Positions 32,470 to 44,753 are shown, counted from the stretch's first letter. The stretch is 64,000 nt of DNA from Strigamia acuminata (GCA_949358305.1 OX442319.1:3162001-3226000), one strand, 5' to 3'. Notes: generated from the letters alone by a model not told the origin. Numbers and translations: made by a program.

Positions 32470-34954
32470 CTACTGTTTCAATTCCAAAGCCCACACGTGC
32501 TGAGGCCATCCCGTTCGTCCTTTGCTTTTTTTGTCGGATGTTGCACTCTCGTGTACCAATATGGCCTGCAATAAATCAAATTGATGCTAATTAATGATAT
32601 TGTCTATTAAAAAAAACTTGTAGTAAGGTAATTTGTATGTTTTTTTTTAGTTTTTTGTTGGTTTTTTTCGTCGGGGGGTTGAAATTTATGGAGAAACGCA
32701 TCGGAATTGAAGCGAATTTATTTTTCTCCCTCTTGCGGTGATGAAGAAATGTTTGGTGCGTCTCTCTCGGTGCCGGAAATGCTGCTTTCGGGGTGTGATA
32801 ATTCTTTTTTAAGTGCCACGTTATTGAGGCAGTGATATTATAGACAAAGTAATAAAGATAAGGTTTTTCCATTACTCGGGAGTTGTATTTACATATGTTG
32901 GGTGGAGGTGTCAGGTTGTGTTTGATGGCTGCACTTTTGTAGTTTGATTTTTTGGGGGTAAACTTTTAAGTCAGATTGTGATTTGTGTGTTATGGGGTGA
33001 TGGAGAGAAAGGAGCGACCTGAAATTCAATCCACGACCCCCTCATTTCACACTCAGACTGGACGTCGACTGAGGGTTACCCAACGACTGTACACCCTTTT
33101 AAATCTGCACGGATTTGTCCAGCGCGATTAAAGGAGATAAATTGAACGTTGGCGATTGTAGCGCTATACGATTGAGGATGGAAAATGGCGGTGCAAAGAT
33201 TGTTTGTTTTTGGATATTTGTTCCTCGTTTGGTTGGTTTAAATTGGTTGGGAAGTTGTGATTTGTCGAGAAGAGTTGGGGATGTTAGTTTTTGGTAGTGG
33301 ATTGAGATGAGATTGGGGATTAATTCGATGAAGTTGATGCAAATTGATGCAAAATTATTGTGTTTGGAGTGGAGAAACGGATGGGTTTGTTCAGTGGCGT
33401 ATAACTGGTTCACCTCTTGCAATCGGGAAGTTTGAAAGAATTTAAGAAATTTAAAAGATTTTTGAGAAAATTTTCGGAAAATATGACGAGATCTATGAAA
33501 TTTTTAAAAAATCTGGGAGTAATTTAGAAAATGTTGAGAAAATTTAGAAAAGATTTAGAGAAAATTTAAAGAAAATGTAGAGAAAATTTAAAGAAAATTT
33601 AGAGAAAATTTAAAGAAAATTTAGAGAAAATTTAAAGAAAATTTAGAGAAAATTTAATAAAAATTTAGAGAAAATTTAATAAAAAACTTAGGGAAATTTA
33701 ATAAAAATTTCAAGAAATTTAATAAAAATTTCAAGAAATTTAATAAAAATTTCAAGAAATTTAATAAAAATTTCAAGAAATTTAATAAAAATTTCAAGAA
33801 AATTTAGAGAAAATTTATTAGAAAAATTAGAGAAAATTTAGAGGAAATTTAGAGGAAATTTATAGAAAATTTATAGAAAATTTATAGAAAATTTAGAGAA
33901 AATTTATAGAAAAATTAGAGAAAATTTATAGAAAATTTATAGAAAATTTATAGAAAATTTAGAAAAAATTTAGAGAAAATTTAGAGAAAATTTAATGAAA
34001 ATTTATAGAAAATTTAAAAAATATTTAGAGAAAATTTATAGAAAATTTAAAAAAAATTTAGAGAAAATTTAAAGAAAATTTAGAGAAAATTTAAAGAAAA
34101 TTTAGAGAAAATTTAAAGAAAATTTAGGGAAAAATTGTTTTTATTAATTTCCTCCCTTTCCCTCTATTTCTCGAACCCGCGGAACGTCCCGATTCCCCAC
34201 TTGACCCAAAATCGATCCACCACCGATTGAATAAAACATTCGCAAACAAAAGTGTTAACATCGCATTAATCCAAAAACATCCAAACATTCAAACATCACC
34301 AAACAAACAAACAAACAATGAAACGAGCGTTATAATTTCTCGTTATAAACTCCATCTAATTGTTCTTTTTCTCACCATTTCTTTTTTGCGTCTCTCCTGC
34401 TCCCTCACATTGTCCACCTTCCGTCCCAGCTCCGCCTTGAATCCCCTTCCGTCCGTCAAATCGGTCGGATCGTCTCTTTCGAGTAGATCCATCAAATACG
34501 CAATATACGAAGTGGCCAACCGCAAAGTCTTGATTTTCGACAGTTTCGTATCTGATGGGACATTCGGGATACAATCCCTCAACTCCGTAAACGCTGAATT
34601 GATACTCAGCGTTCGGCGTCTTTCCTTCTTATTCGCGGTAACACGACGTTTCACCACGCGCACCCTGGGCACGGGAGCGGCGTAAATGGAGCACGAAATC
34701 ATCTTCCCGTCCGCCGAATTCATCCCCAGCGGCCCCCCCGTGCACTCGGGCCCCGTCGGACCGATCCCGTACACCATCGGGCCCCCCGCGCCGTATTCGG
34801 ACAGCGAAATGTCGGTCGGGGTGCTCGCGTACGGCCATGATTGATAGTAGGGTCCGGCGTCCGGTGGCGGATAATAAGCGGTTGCTGTGTAGAGTGACGG
34901 GTCCGGCGACGAGGGACACGCGAATCCTTGAGAGTAGTTGCTCACGAGACTCAT
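32470..34954 (-). CDS. HAND: HAND-family bHLH transcription factor
   Basis: Two minus-strand exons: 34954-34376 (193 codons) and 32565-32470 (31 codons plus TAG), 224 aa, separated by a 1.81-kb intron. The start is ATG at 34954 (MSLVSNYSQGF, like MSLV of vertebrate HAND2). The bHLH domain is at ~101-158, with basic region RRVTANKKERRRTLSINSAF, helix 1 TELRDCIPNVPSDTKLSKI and helix 2 TLRLATSYIAYLMDLL. Exon 2 encodes KKSKGRTGWPQHVWALELKQ, the diagnostic HAND C-terminus. HAND proteins are class II bHLH factors of heart, gut and lateral mesoderm, acting as dimers with E-proteins. The single intron splits the protein between the bHLH-linked helix (ERRKKEM) and the conserved tail, a placement I recall for vertebrate HAND genes. 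The intron carries a ~700-bp minisatellite. Confidence 0.97.
33430..34137. repeat. AT-rich minisatellite in the HAND intron
   Basis: Degenerate ~20-22 bp units around GAAAATTTAGAGAAAATTTA, with sub-blocks using TTTAATAAAAATTTCAAGAA and TTTATAGAAAATTTATAGAA. Pure A/T/G composition on the plus strand. Confidence 0.9.
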
Positions 34955-35229
34955 GGTGGACGAAGAAACCGGAGGAGGAAAATGGGAACGCGACAAGTGT
35001 AAGTGTGTCTGAGTGTCTGGTTGAGCACGCGCGGGGGAAGCCAGATGATTGTGGACGTGATTACGTCAGAGCGGGAGTTGCGTCGGAGCCAATGGTGTGG
35101 TGCGAGTGGGGCTGTGGAGGAGACAAGTGGATGGCAGGAGGAAAGGTACCGCCTTTTGTGTTTGTTGCCGCCCACTTTTGTGTTGTGGGATTTGGTACGT
35201 GGGTGAGGACTGAGGAGGTGCGATGAGTT

Positions 35230-35390
35230 GTGTTGTTGTTGTTGTGGGGTTATGGTAATTGCGAGGGGGTTGCGGGGTTGGTGTGGGCCTGTGGGGTTAT
35301 GGTAATTGCGAGGGGGTTGCGGGGTTGGTGTGGGCCTGTGGGGTTATGGTAATTGCGAGGGGGTTGCGGTGGGTTGGTGATGGTGAAATA
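35230..35390. repeat. ~51-bp G-rich tandem repeat, 3 copies, upstream of HAND
   Basis: The units contain GGGGTTATGGTAATTGCGAG and GGGGTTGCGG followed by TTGGTGTGGGCCTGTG. They lie about 280-430 bp upstream of the HAND start codon, so within its likely promoter region. GGGG runs could form G-quadruplexes (inference). Confidence 0.75.
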
Positions 35391-35469
35391 TTGGTACGTG
35401 GCGGAGGAATTTGAATGTTGGATTTTTAACTGTTTTGGAGTTTTGGGAACGTTGGATGGTTTTTGGGAT

Positions 35470-36450
35470 GTTTCAGGGTATTTTTAAAAGGAATTTTAGG
35501 ATTTTTTTGGGTGTTTTAGGATTTTTGTGAGTAATTTAGGATTTTTTGAGAGTATTTCAGGATTTAAAGAGGAAACTTTAAAGAAATTTTGAAGATTTTG
35601 AGGAAACTTTGAAGAAATTTTGAAAAGATTTTGAGGAAACTTTGAAGAAATTTTGAAAAGATTTTGAGGAAACTTTGAAGAAATTTTGAAAAGATTTTGA
35701 GGAAACTTTGAAGAAATTTTGAAAAGATTTTGAGGAAACTTTGAAGAAATTTTGAAGATTTTGAGGAAATTTTAAGAAATTCAAAGGAAATTTTATGAAA
35801 TCCAATGGAATTTTATGAAATTCAAAGGAAATTTTATGAAATTCAAAGGAAATTTTAAGAAATTCAAAGGAAATTTTATGAAATTCAAAGGAAATTTTAT
35901 GAAATCCAATGGAATTTTATGAAATTCAAAGGAAATTTTATGAAATTCAAAGGAAATTTTAAGAAATTCAAAGGAAATTTTATGAAACTCAAAGGAAATT
36001 TTATGAAATTCAATGGAATTTTATGAAATTCAAAAGAGATTTTATGCAATTTTGAGGAATTTTAGGAATTTCTGAAGAAAGTTTTGTAAATTTTGAGGGA
36101 ATTTTGAACATTGAATGAAAATTTAGAAAATTTTAGAAGAGTTTTGAAGAAAATTTAGAAAATTTTAGAAGAGTTTTGAAGAAAATTTAGAAAATTTTAG
36201 AAGAGTTTTGAAGAAAATTTAGAAAATTTTAGAAGAGTTTTGAAGAAAATTTAGAAAATTTTAGAAGAGTTTTGAAGAAAATTTAGAAAATTTTAGAAGA
36301 TTTTTGAAGAAATTTTAGAAACCTTTCGAGAAATTTAAAAAATTTCGAGCACATTTTAGGAGAAAATCTGAGATGAATATGTAAAAATCTGAGAAAATAT
36401 AATGCATTTTTAAAAATCTATAAAAGTTTTGAGAAAAATTCTAAAATCAT
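35470..36450. repeat. Three successive minisatellites (33-bp, ~25-bp and 32-bp units)
   Basis: 35575-35770 repeats GAGGAAACTTTGAAGAAATT. 35770-36030 repeats AATTCAAAGGAAATTTTATG. 36110-36320 repeats AGAAAATTTTAGAAGAGTTT. All are purine-rich on the plus strand and lie upstream of HAND. Confidence 0.88.
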
Positions 36451-36673
36451 GAAGAATCTTTGATAAACACCATTATAAATCGGTCAAATTTCCAAATTCC
36501 ATAATTACCTATCTCAACTTTCTATTACATTTTTCCATCGCATCCTCTATTTCCCCGAGTCTAAGGGGTCTAAAGAATCTAATGGGGTATCCGATGCGCC
36601 ACTGCACCAAACTGCACATTAAAACTGAATTAACAAAAACAAACTTACAACAAACTTCAGAAATCTTAAAACA

Positions 36674-36733
36674 AAACACTCCTTTCCTTTTTAGTCTTTA
36701 AGACTAAAAAGACTGAAAAGGAAAGGAGTGTTT
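36674..36733. repeat. Long hairpin-forming inverted repeat
   Basis: AAACACTCCTTTCCTTTTTA near 36674 pairs with the end of the segment (GAAAAGGAAAGGAGTGTTT, up to 36733), giving a ~23-bp stem with one mismatch. A second, overlapping palindrome TTTTTAGTCTTTAAGACTAAA lies in the middle. It may be a compact foldback element. Confidence 0.7.
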
Positions 36734-36977
36734 GTAATTCGATATTCTTCTTTGATTGCTAATATAGATAAAGATTTGGGCGTAAATTGTCTGGGTGGAC
36801 CAAACTAATAAACGAGGCGTCGTGTAAAACTTTACCCCGCCCAGTCTGTCGCGACCCCCCGCAGACCGAGACACTCCAGCGCCTAACGAGAGGACGTAAT
36901 GAGTGTCGGATTATGACACACTCGACCACCAGAGTGTAGCAAAGGTGAGGACTCATTTTCCTCATGTTACATTCGGA

Positions 36978-37166
36978 TTAAGTGGCAACGCGACGGGAAA
37001 CATTCTGTAAAATCTGTAAAGGATAAATAACATCACATTGTTGCTCATTGAACATCGTCGACAAGTCAAAAGTGTGAGCTTTGACCGTTATCGGGATCCG
37101 CCATTGCTGCGAGATGGGAAGTACCGCAATTTCTTTCAGGATTAGCAAAATTAGCATCGCAAGCAT
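36978..37166 (-). CDS. Hypothetical small secreted-like ORF
   Basis: A minus-strand frame from the ATG at 37166 encodes 62 aa beginning MLAMLILLILKEIAVLPISQ, which looks like a signal peptide or membrane anchor, followed by QQWRIPITVKAHTFDLSTMF and one Cys. It lies between the SPPL2 3' end and the HAND promoter region. I do not recognise a family; it may be an exon of an unfinished model or chance. Confidence 0.22.
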   Translation of the reverse strand: MLAMLILLILKEIAVLPISQQWRIPITVKAHTFDLSTMFNEQQCDVIYPLQILQNVSRRVAT

Positions 37167-37635
37167 TTTTATGAAGCAATGCAGAGGTTGCAAATGGATA
37201 ATTTAATTTAATTTAATTTGTGTTTACATTTCGGTTGCCAATTCCTCTTCTAGAAGTTTTTATTAACCAGCCTGCTTGATAAATGCAAACCGTTTCCCGC
37301 TGTTCCAGCTTTCAAATTTCTAAAGAAATTTGCTAATTTTCCGACAAAAGAATTCTTTTAATAACTTTTTGCCGAGGCTTCCCGGCCCTGGTCCCGAGTT
37401 TATGTGGCCTACTCTGACTCTGGTGCTGTCATCTTGCGGCAAAATCAGCAAATTAAATTCACACAGAAATTGAGAACATAATTTTTCATTTTTTATTTTT
37501 ATAAATTAATAAATTAAAAGTACAATTAAACAAAATCTGATATAAACAACAGAATTTTTTAAACCGTGCATAGAATGCTGTCTTTTGTAACACATGCAAC
37601 CACACAATTATCAATTGCAAACCCCAATTTAAATA

Positions 37636-40600
37636 TTATCTGGGCGTCAGTAACTGTCCTGTTTCGGGTTCTGATGCACCGGTGGTGACTGTGGGAGCAC
37701 CTGCTAGTACAACTGATGCCGTCACATAATAAGGAGACTAATGAAAAAGATTTCTAACAAATTTCTTCAGGTTTTTAAATTTACAGTAGAGCATCGATTA
37801 TCGGAACAACGGTTATATGAACGATAAGTTATCCGAAAAGTGATGATAAATTTTTCATCAAAATTTAATGCTTTTTAACGATTCTTTAACGTTTTTTAAT
37901 ATGCAGTACAGTATGTTTAGGGTTTCTCCAAATCGGGACTTTTGGTAAAACCGGTATTTCAGTATTCAATATTCAAAAAAACCGGTAAACCGGTATTTTT
38001 CGATAATAAAGTAAAATAAAATCGCTACGATGTTAAATATTATTATTTTAATCAGAATGTTTTAATTGTAATTTTTTTATTTTTTTTTTTTCAATATTAT
38101 TTTGAAAGGGTTGTAGCAGTTTGATGAATGTGGAATTGTTATGTTATCAAGTGTTGGTTTTATTAGTTGAAATTGATTTTTTTTTTTAAATTGAGAGTTT
38201 ATTAGATTTTTAAGTTAAGAAATTCGATAAATTCTCATTTTTAAGTTAAAAAAATCGATATATTCTCATTTTTAAGTTAAAAAATCGATATATTCTCATT
38301 TTTAAGTTAAAAAATCGATATATTATCATTTTTAAGTTAAAAAATCGATATATTCTCATTTTAAAGTAAAAAATCGATATATTCTCATTTTTAAGTTAAA
38401 AAATCAATATATTCTCATTTTAAAGTAAAAAATCGATATATTCTCATTTTAAGTAGAAAATAAATCGATTAATTTCTAATTTTTACGTATAAAAATCGAA
38501 AAACTCACATTTGTACCGTAAGTTAAAAAATCGATAAAAATGCCATACAACGTGCTTATAAATGTCACTGTCGCAGCGACCCCTAACGGAAGAAACCGGT
38601 AGCAATACCAAACTAAAGACGGTATTCGGTATTTTCTTAAAAAATACCGGTTTTTGAAACCAGTAGAGAAACCCTAGATGTATATAAACCTAATGTTCGA
38701 TTACGCGAAGAATTCGGTTTTATGAACACCCATGCCTCCCAATTAGTTTGGATAATCAACGCTCTACTGTACTTCATTTCATGTTTACTTACTAAAACGG
38801 CTCTGCCCAACCATAAAGCTTTAGCTTCTTTTCGACAGAAAGCCAAGAGATATATTGGAATTAAAGTACATGGCACCAAGTACAATAAAGCAGGTTGAGC
38901 CTTATTCATGGCAAGCATAGCAGCGAAAGTGACAAGAAGTCCCAATGCATAACCTAAAATAATTCACAATTATTTCAAAAATAATCTCTCAACACTAAAT
39001 CTAATCATTTTTACAAACACTCGACGTTATAAAATACACTTTTCTTCCTCCGACTTCAACGTCAAATGAATGCAGGTAGGCAGTTAATAATCCTTTTTAA
39101 AAATAAATAAATTAAACGTGTATAGAAATATATTTTTTACATTTACAGCTTATAGTACTCAGGCGGCTATCTGCTGTCAGATTTTTCTGTGTGTACAGAC
39201 ATGACAGAAAAGCGAGGTCAGAGATTCGAATCTTTCGTATATTTTTTGGGACTCGATGTGGGATTCGGAAAGATTTAGATGCTTATTTTAATAAAAAAAT
39301 ATTTAAACTTTTGTCTAATTTTCGAAAAAAATTCAAAATTTTTATAAAATCTTAAGATTCGGGGATGTTGTTATGTTGCTAAAAGAACGAATGTTACATG
39401 AAGGAACGACTTTGATTCGAACTTTTATTGAACAGAGTGGTTTATATACCCAAAAAATACACTAACGTCACAAGGACTTTTTATACACTTGTAACGGACT
39501 TGTGCGGAAATGGTTGAATAATTCCAACAAGGTATTTGGTTCGGAAAGATTCGGAAGCCCAAGTCAGAGATTCGGTAGAATGTCGGACCCCTCGCAGAAA
39601 AGCCTATCAGAACCACCTGGTGGCAGAATATGTGCCAGTCTGTCACACCAAACTTTTTACGGTACCACTAGCCCGACGCAACAGGAATAAAATTGGAATA
39701 AAATTTGTGAATTCCAATTTTTTCCGTTGAGAAAATTTCTGTGGGCAGAAAACTGCTTATGAGTACTAAAGCTTTTAAGTCCAACCCCATTAAAGCTCTA
39801 TTATCCAGAAGCTTTTTATATTTTGCAACCCTCTGATCCTGACCTTAGGGGCCGTCCATAAATTACGTAAAGCAAAATTTGGGATTTTTAGACCCACTTC
39901 CCCCCTCTGTAACATGGTGGTAATAAATTCCCGAACCCCCACCCCCTAATTACGTAACAAAACTAAAATCCCCCCCCCCCAAATTTTCAAAAAAACATAA
40001 AAATAATTATATTTTGATTATTTAAAATTAAATTTTTTTTTTACATGAAACGTAACAAAATTTGAAACACCCCCCCCCCCCTTGGTGCATTGCGTAATTT
40101 GCGTAATTTATGGACGGCCCCTTACCGCCTTTTTAAAATTCCCGGTTCTCTCTCGGGTCTAAAAAAGGTCAGGCGAGAGGCGACAAAAAATGGCAAAAAG
40201 TGGCCGGTTTTCGTCAAAAATGACCATTTTTAGCCATTTCCAGCTCATTTTCATGGTAAAAATAGCCGTTTTCCATCAAAAGTGGCCGTTTTCTGTCGAA
40301 AATGGTCGTTTTTGATCAAGAATGGCCGTTTTTCGTCAAAAATAGCCATTTTTAGCCATTTTTCGTCAAAAATGGCCATTTTCATTGACGAAAATGACGT
40401 TTCAGCAACGAATTTTTGACGGAACCGGTTTTTCTCCAATTTCCTTTTTCCCGGTACCGTGATTTCTCACCGGGATTCCCGGGATTCCCGACACCGAAAC
40501 CCTAAAAACAACTTCCAACTAACAGTTTTTTAGTGGGGTTGGACCGAGCAAAAATATTAACCTGGAATTAACACATCGCCGTAACCGAGCATTGCTAATG

Positions 40601-43600
40601 GAACATCCCTGCATGCTTTTTCGACTTCAGTTAACCTTATATGCGGAACTAAAAAAATCATAGGCACTTGTTCACCAGTCTTTCCACCCGATGTTGCAAC
40701 TTGTACCATCACGCTTTCCTTGCTCTTAACAATCAATGTATTAAGGCAATTGAATGCCGACTTGTAAATTTACTTACTGTAGTCAGAAAAGGCGTAATAA
40801 AAACAAAAAATACATCATAAAATATTAGCACCAAACTTAAAAGTGTAACAATCTATTAAAAATCAAAAATAAACATTAAATAGTTTTAGAAAAATTACTT
40901 TGTGTTTGGTTTTAGTGGTTTTTTCATTACCATTGCATTGGGTAACCTCAATCGGCGTAACAAGTTAACGCAGAAAATTGTTCCTAATATGTCTTGAAGG
41001 ATCCAGGCAAATCTAGAATTAATTTTTATTTCATACCAATAAAATTTAATTTATTATTACCTCACATTAAGCCGCATCGGCATGCCGATAAACCTCGTTT
41101 TTAACGGCATGCCGGTGTAAGTGAGAACAAATTTTTCTAAATGAGAATTTGGTTAAAACAAGCATAAAATCCTTTTTAGATGTCCAAAATGTAAGAAATT
41201 ACTTTGTATTTCTATAAATTTACCAAGATTTTAGTACAAATCTACAGAAAATTAGGAAAACTTAAATTTTAGGCCCAAAAACCAACATAATTATTCATCC
41301 GGGCCCTTTAAAATAAAAAAAAACAAAAAACCCATTTTTTCACTTAAACCGGTATTTTTCGGTTTATACCAACATGCCAGTATAAACTTTTTGTACGCAA
41401 TTTTAAATACCTGGTAAACCCATGCCCAACGGCATGCCGCTTTATGTGAGGTAATACGGTAAAAATAATATTACTTGTATTTTCGTATAAGTATCCAATA
41501 AAGAACTAAGCCGAAACTGGCTGCCACAAGAAATACTTGAACAATATTGAAAGACCATTTTTTCCCACATATTTTGAAGCTGGGGAATCTGAAAGAAAGA
41601 TAAATCTGAGTGACATTTCATGGATTAAAACAAATTGCAATTCAAAAAGTAGAAATCTTGAGTAATTTGTGAGTTGAAATTTTGTTGGCTAATTTTAATC
41701 ATTTTACCACAAAAATTAAGCTATTTTCACTATAAATTCAGCAATAATTTAATCAAATCTCATTAGAGAGATAACCTGAGATAAACAAACAGATTAAACG
41801 AATTTTTCATTTCAGCTCATTCTTTTTTGACAGAAATCCCACATTTAAAAAATGATATTTCAATATAATTAATTCCTATTTGTAATAAATCACTTTCCTG
41901 AACCATTTCAAATTCCACAAGATTTCAAATAAACAAAAATTCTTACTTATAAACTGTAAACTTAATGTATTTGAAAAAACTGTCAAACAGTTGAATTGTG
42001 CTCACAAAACAAGCCAAAGCAAACACAGCAAGAACAAAATAAACTTTAAAAAAAAAGATAAAAAATAAAATAAAATAGCAAATTCTCTTAATTATAATAA
42101 ACAAACGATAAATATTATTCATAATCAATAATTTTAAACAACTTACTTATGTATTTATAATAAAAATAGAGCAGCAGTAGCAAAGACGACATCAACAAAA
42201 CCGCAAACCCGATCATAACTACCGTAATGATCGTATATTTCGCTAAACTTTCGTTATTTGAGCTCGATTGTCGACTGCTCATTCCGAGCGAGATCTGAGC
42301 TCTTCTCCGTCTCAGCCCGTGTATACTGTAAACAATTACATTTAAAAAATGTAATAAAAATCATGTATACACAAAAAAAACACTTACTATTTGCTGTGAA
42401 TCACGCCGCACCAATAACTTCCCGCTACTAGAGTTGACACGGCCCAAATCCAGATAACTATGTGACTATATTCGAGTCTCTGCTTTGTTTCCGTGAACAC
42501 TTTCATCTGAATACTATCACCTAATGCCTGATGCATAAAAATAAGTATGGAAGAAATGTGGATGAAATTAATACTTCACCAGTAAATCCCCGACACTCTC
42601 ATTGGACATAAAAATCACTGGAATTGTTATTTTCTTTGCGTCTTCATCCGTGACGTTTGAAGGCTAGAAATAAATAAAAATTTACTTTTAAAGTATCTTG
42701 TCGGAGTCGGCCCTCAATTTGCGCGGCGATTATGCGAAAAAAAATCGATTATCGGAACACTGATTGTACGAATGATCGGTTATACGATTTCTTAATCGAT
42801 TTTTAATGCTTTTAACGATTTTTATCCATTTTTGATCAGATTTTTATCCATTTTTGATCAGATTTTAATCCTTTTTTAACAATTTTTTAACCTTTTTTAA
42901 TTTCATATGCAGTACCTAATGTTCGATTATGCGAACAAATCGGTTTTATGAACACCTCTCTACTAGTTCGGATAATCGGCGTCCTATTATAGCCAGATTT
43001 AATCTGTGAAATACGATTTATAATCGCTAAATAATGGCGTAAATTACACGATCGAGCGGTGAAAATTCACCGAAAGGTCGCAAAAACGACCGATTTTAGT
43101 TTCGTGCATTCAAACAACACTCGACCAGGCGAACTAAAAATGTCGCACAGGTCGCCAATCGCAAGGGTAATTTCCCGAACTGCATTTACCGGTGTAACTT
43201 TACTTTCGTTTGATTTAGGTGGCTAAAAAGAAAAAGAAAAAATTATTAAATGAATAAAAAAAGAAGAATAATTCACATACAGACCTCGTTTGGAATGTCT
43301 ATAATAAGACCACGAGCTCCTTCCGATTGCACAATGATCGCTTTCTGCAGAAATGGGCACGGATAGCGAATGACCAAGGCAAAAGCGCCGCTCATATTTG
43401 CTATTGTTTCTTCAGGTGGTTCACAGGCATCCCAAGGTAACAAATTAACGAGAGGATAAGATGGCTGTTGTAAAAATAAACGGCGTTAAAAATCGAGTCA
43501 GTTGTAATAAATAGAATAATAAAAATATTGACGGTTGATTTCGTGTGAGGCATTATCCCGATATTCGGATGATACTCCACGCAGAATTTCTTCCCGTTTT

Positions 43601-43748
43601 CGTCCGCTTGTGCGTCCAGAACCGCTCGCAACGAAGAGACCTAGAAAATGGGATGTTAGGACACTCGGGCAAATTTAAGCTGTCATTTAAGTCGTCTTAC
43701 TAAAGTGCATGGTGCTAAAAATGTGAGAAACAAATAAAAAATAATCAT
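37636..43748 (-). CDS. SPPL2: Signal peptide peptidase-like 2 (SPPL2-type) intramembrane aspartyl protease
   Basis: Fifteen minus-strand exons: 43748-43701, 43640-43533, 43464-43285, 43222-43190, 42663-42580, 42527-42388, 42325-42147, 42043-41947, 41588-41475, 41012-40931, 40852-40778, 40724-40562, 39092-39015, 38953-38793 and 37737-37636; 1,644 nt, 547 aa, all GT-AG and in phase. A signal peptide (MIIFYLFLTFLAPC) is followed by a luminal protease-associated domain (FCVEYHPNIG, CPFLQKAIIVQSEGARGLII) and then nine predicted membrane segments. The catalytic YD is in IFYDVFFVFITPF (D368), GxGD is present as GYGD (D430), and the PAL motif is in QPALLYLVPCTL (481-483). PA domain plus YD/GxGD/PAL identifies SPPL2a/b relatives, which cut type II membrane proteins in endosomes and lysosomes. 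The tail ends without a clear sorting signal. Several introns carry small transposons. Confidence 0.95.
37784..38769. mobile_element. pogo/Tigger-like non-autonomous element with nested insert
   Basis: The ends are CAGTAGAGCATCGATTATCG and the inverted TTGGATAATCAACGCTCTACTG, both flanked by TA (37782-37783 and 38770-38771), the pattern of pogo-type Tc1/mariner elements. No transposase frame. Inside, ~37918-38676 is bounded by TTAGGGTTTCTCC and GAGAAACCCTA, so a second element appears nested. It lies in the last intron of the SPPL2 gene. Confidence 0.8.
38195..38465. repeat. ~29-32 bp minisatellite, about 9 copies
   Basis: Units contain AAAAAATCGATATATTCTCA followed by TTTTTAAGTT. It is nested inside the element at ~37918-38676, so the array expanded after or with that insertion. 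Confidence 0.85.
39848..40121. mobile_element. Harbinger-like MITE (TIR GGGGCCGTCCATAAATTACG)
   Basis: The perfect termini GGGGCCGTCCATAAATTACG and AATTTATGGACGGCCCC are flanked on both sides by TTA (39845-39847 and 40122-40124). A 3-bp TTA duplication fits PIF/Harbinger elements. The interior contains two C10 runs. This terminus is one I know to be widespread in invertebrate genomes. It lies in intron 12 of the SPPL2 gene. Confidence 0.85.
40125..40520. repeat. Repeats of TGGCCGTTTTCGTCAAAAA
   Basis: About ten diverged copies of an ~18-20 bp unit (AAAATGGCCGTTTTTCGTCA) flanked by CCCGGTTCTCTC-like and CCGGGATTCCCGGGATTCCC motifs. It is the part of SPPL2 intron 12 just downstream (plus strand) of the Harbinger-like MITE, and may be a decayed element of its own. 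Confidence 0.6.
41060..41451. mobile_element. MITE with TIR CCTCACATTAAGCCGCATCG
   Basis: The left end CCTCACATTAAGCCGC, followed by CGGCATGCCG, mirrors the right end CGGCATGCCGCTTTATGTGA then GG. The flanks are TTA and TAA. The palindrome CGGCATGCCG recurs several times inside. It lies in intron 9 of the SPPL2 gene. Confidence 0.75.
42727..42992. mobile_element. Degenerate pogo-like remnant
   Basis: It shares the subterminal blocks of the element at 37784-38769: AATCGATTATCGGAACA on the left and TTCGGATAATCGGCGTCCTA on the right, and both copies contain TGTTCGATTA-CGAA and CGGTTTTATGAACACC. The outer CAGTAGAGC ends are lost. It lies in intron 4 of the SPPL2 gene. Confidence 0.6.
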
Positions 43749-44408
43749 TCCAACTTTCGAGCGTCCGGTTTTACTTCCAGTCTTCTATTTTTTATTTTTT
43801 TTAATACGATGGCGTCACAGACGACTGCAGCGCGAATAGCGGCAGCGATGGTGATTCTATCATTATTAAATGTTGTATCGGGTTTTAGTAACACCCAGCC
43901 CAGCAGCCTCACGTTTTCTCATCCCTTGGAAATTTACCACCAGTTTTAACAGTTTGAAAAATCTTTTATAAGATCTTATCAGAATTGAGGTAAGTTATGA
44001 TGAGATGAAATTGCCAAAGAAAACAATATTATTGACTTTTTTTTAACAGTGTGCAAATCTATATGATCTTCAAGTGTGTTCAAGGATCCTCGCTCTACTG
44101 TGCCGTGCCACGAACCCAATTCGTGGTCGTGGTCTTAAGAAAACCTGATTACTTGAATACCCAAGTCATAACCAATAAACCAACTGCTTAAAATGGATAA
44201 GAAATGAAATTTTCACTTGATTACTGTAAGAAAGTGATATTATAGAGCACAATTATTTATGAAAAGTATGTTCCTAATGTTTGATCTTCGTTTAATTCCA
44301 GAATTAGTTCAATTTCGATGTGATTGAGCGATTTCTGCCAGCGGAAAGTAAGTGAAAACAATCATTTTCTTACACTCAGCTTGTAATCGTTCTTTTTTCA
44401 AATCCAAA

Positions 44409-44660
44409 ATGAAGAGAAACAAGAGCGCATCAGTTGCAGTCGGTGTGATTATTCGAGTTCATTATATTCGTGTTTGAAGACACCCAAGCTGATGGACGTT
44501 GGTGCTAAACCCTTCAAATACTAGGTGTGTTTGATTTCCTAATTTCCTAATAGTGATGCTGGTTTTCCATATGCGATCTCACACGAGGAAAAACCCATTC
44601 ACGTGTCATTTATGTGCTTGTTCCTGCATTCACCAGAAAAGGTTAGCAAATTACACTCGA
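44409..44660 (+). pseudogene. Zinc-finger gene remnant in unit 1
   Basis: Starting at ATG 44409, the DNA aligns with the 5' end of the zinc-finger genes at 45541 and 51941. A one-base loss after AAGAG shifts the frame. Afterwards only SCSRCDYSSSLYSCLKTPKL is readable before a stop (TAG at 44522), and the finger histidines are lost. The same remnant with further damage is in unit 2 at 48908. The ancestral unit therefore carried two zinc-finger copies, one already dead before the unit duplicated. Confidence 0.75.
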
Positions 44661-44753
44661 GAAAAAAACCATTTACCGTAATAGTGTCATTTTTGAAATA
44701 AATACCTGCTAGCGTCAAAGAGAAGAAATCGTTTTTAAAACTGTTTAGAAAAC

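Noticed and set aside
34837-35226. Plus-strand frame overlapping the 5' end of HAND
   Set aside because: Antisense to HAND exon 1 and its promoter, no splice signals or recognised domain.
37918-38676. 8-bp target duplication for the nested TAGGGTTTCTC element
   Set aside because: I compared the flanks and found only a 4-bp match (ATGT), so no hAT assignment is made.
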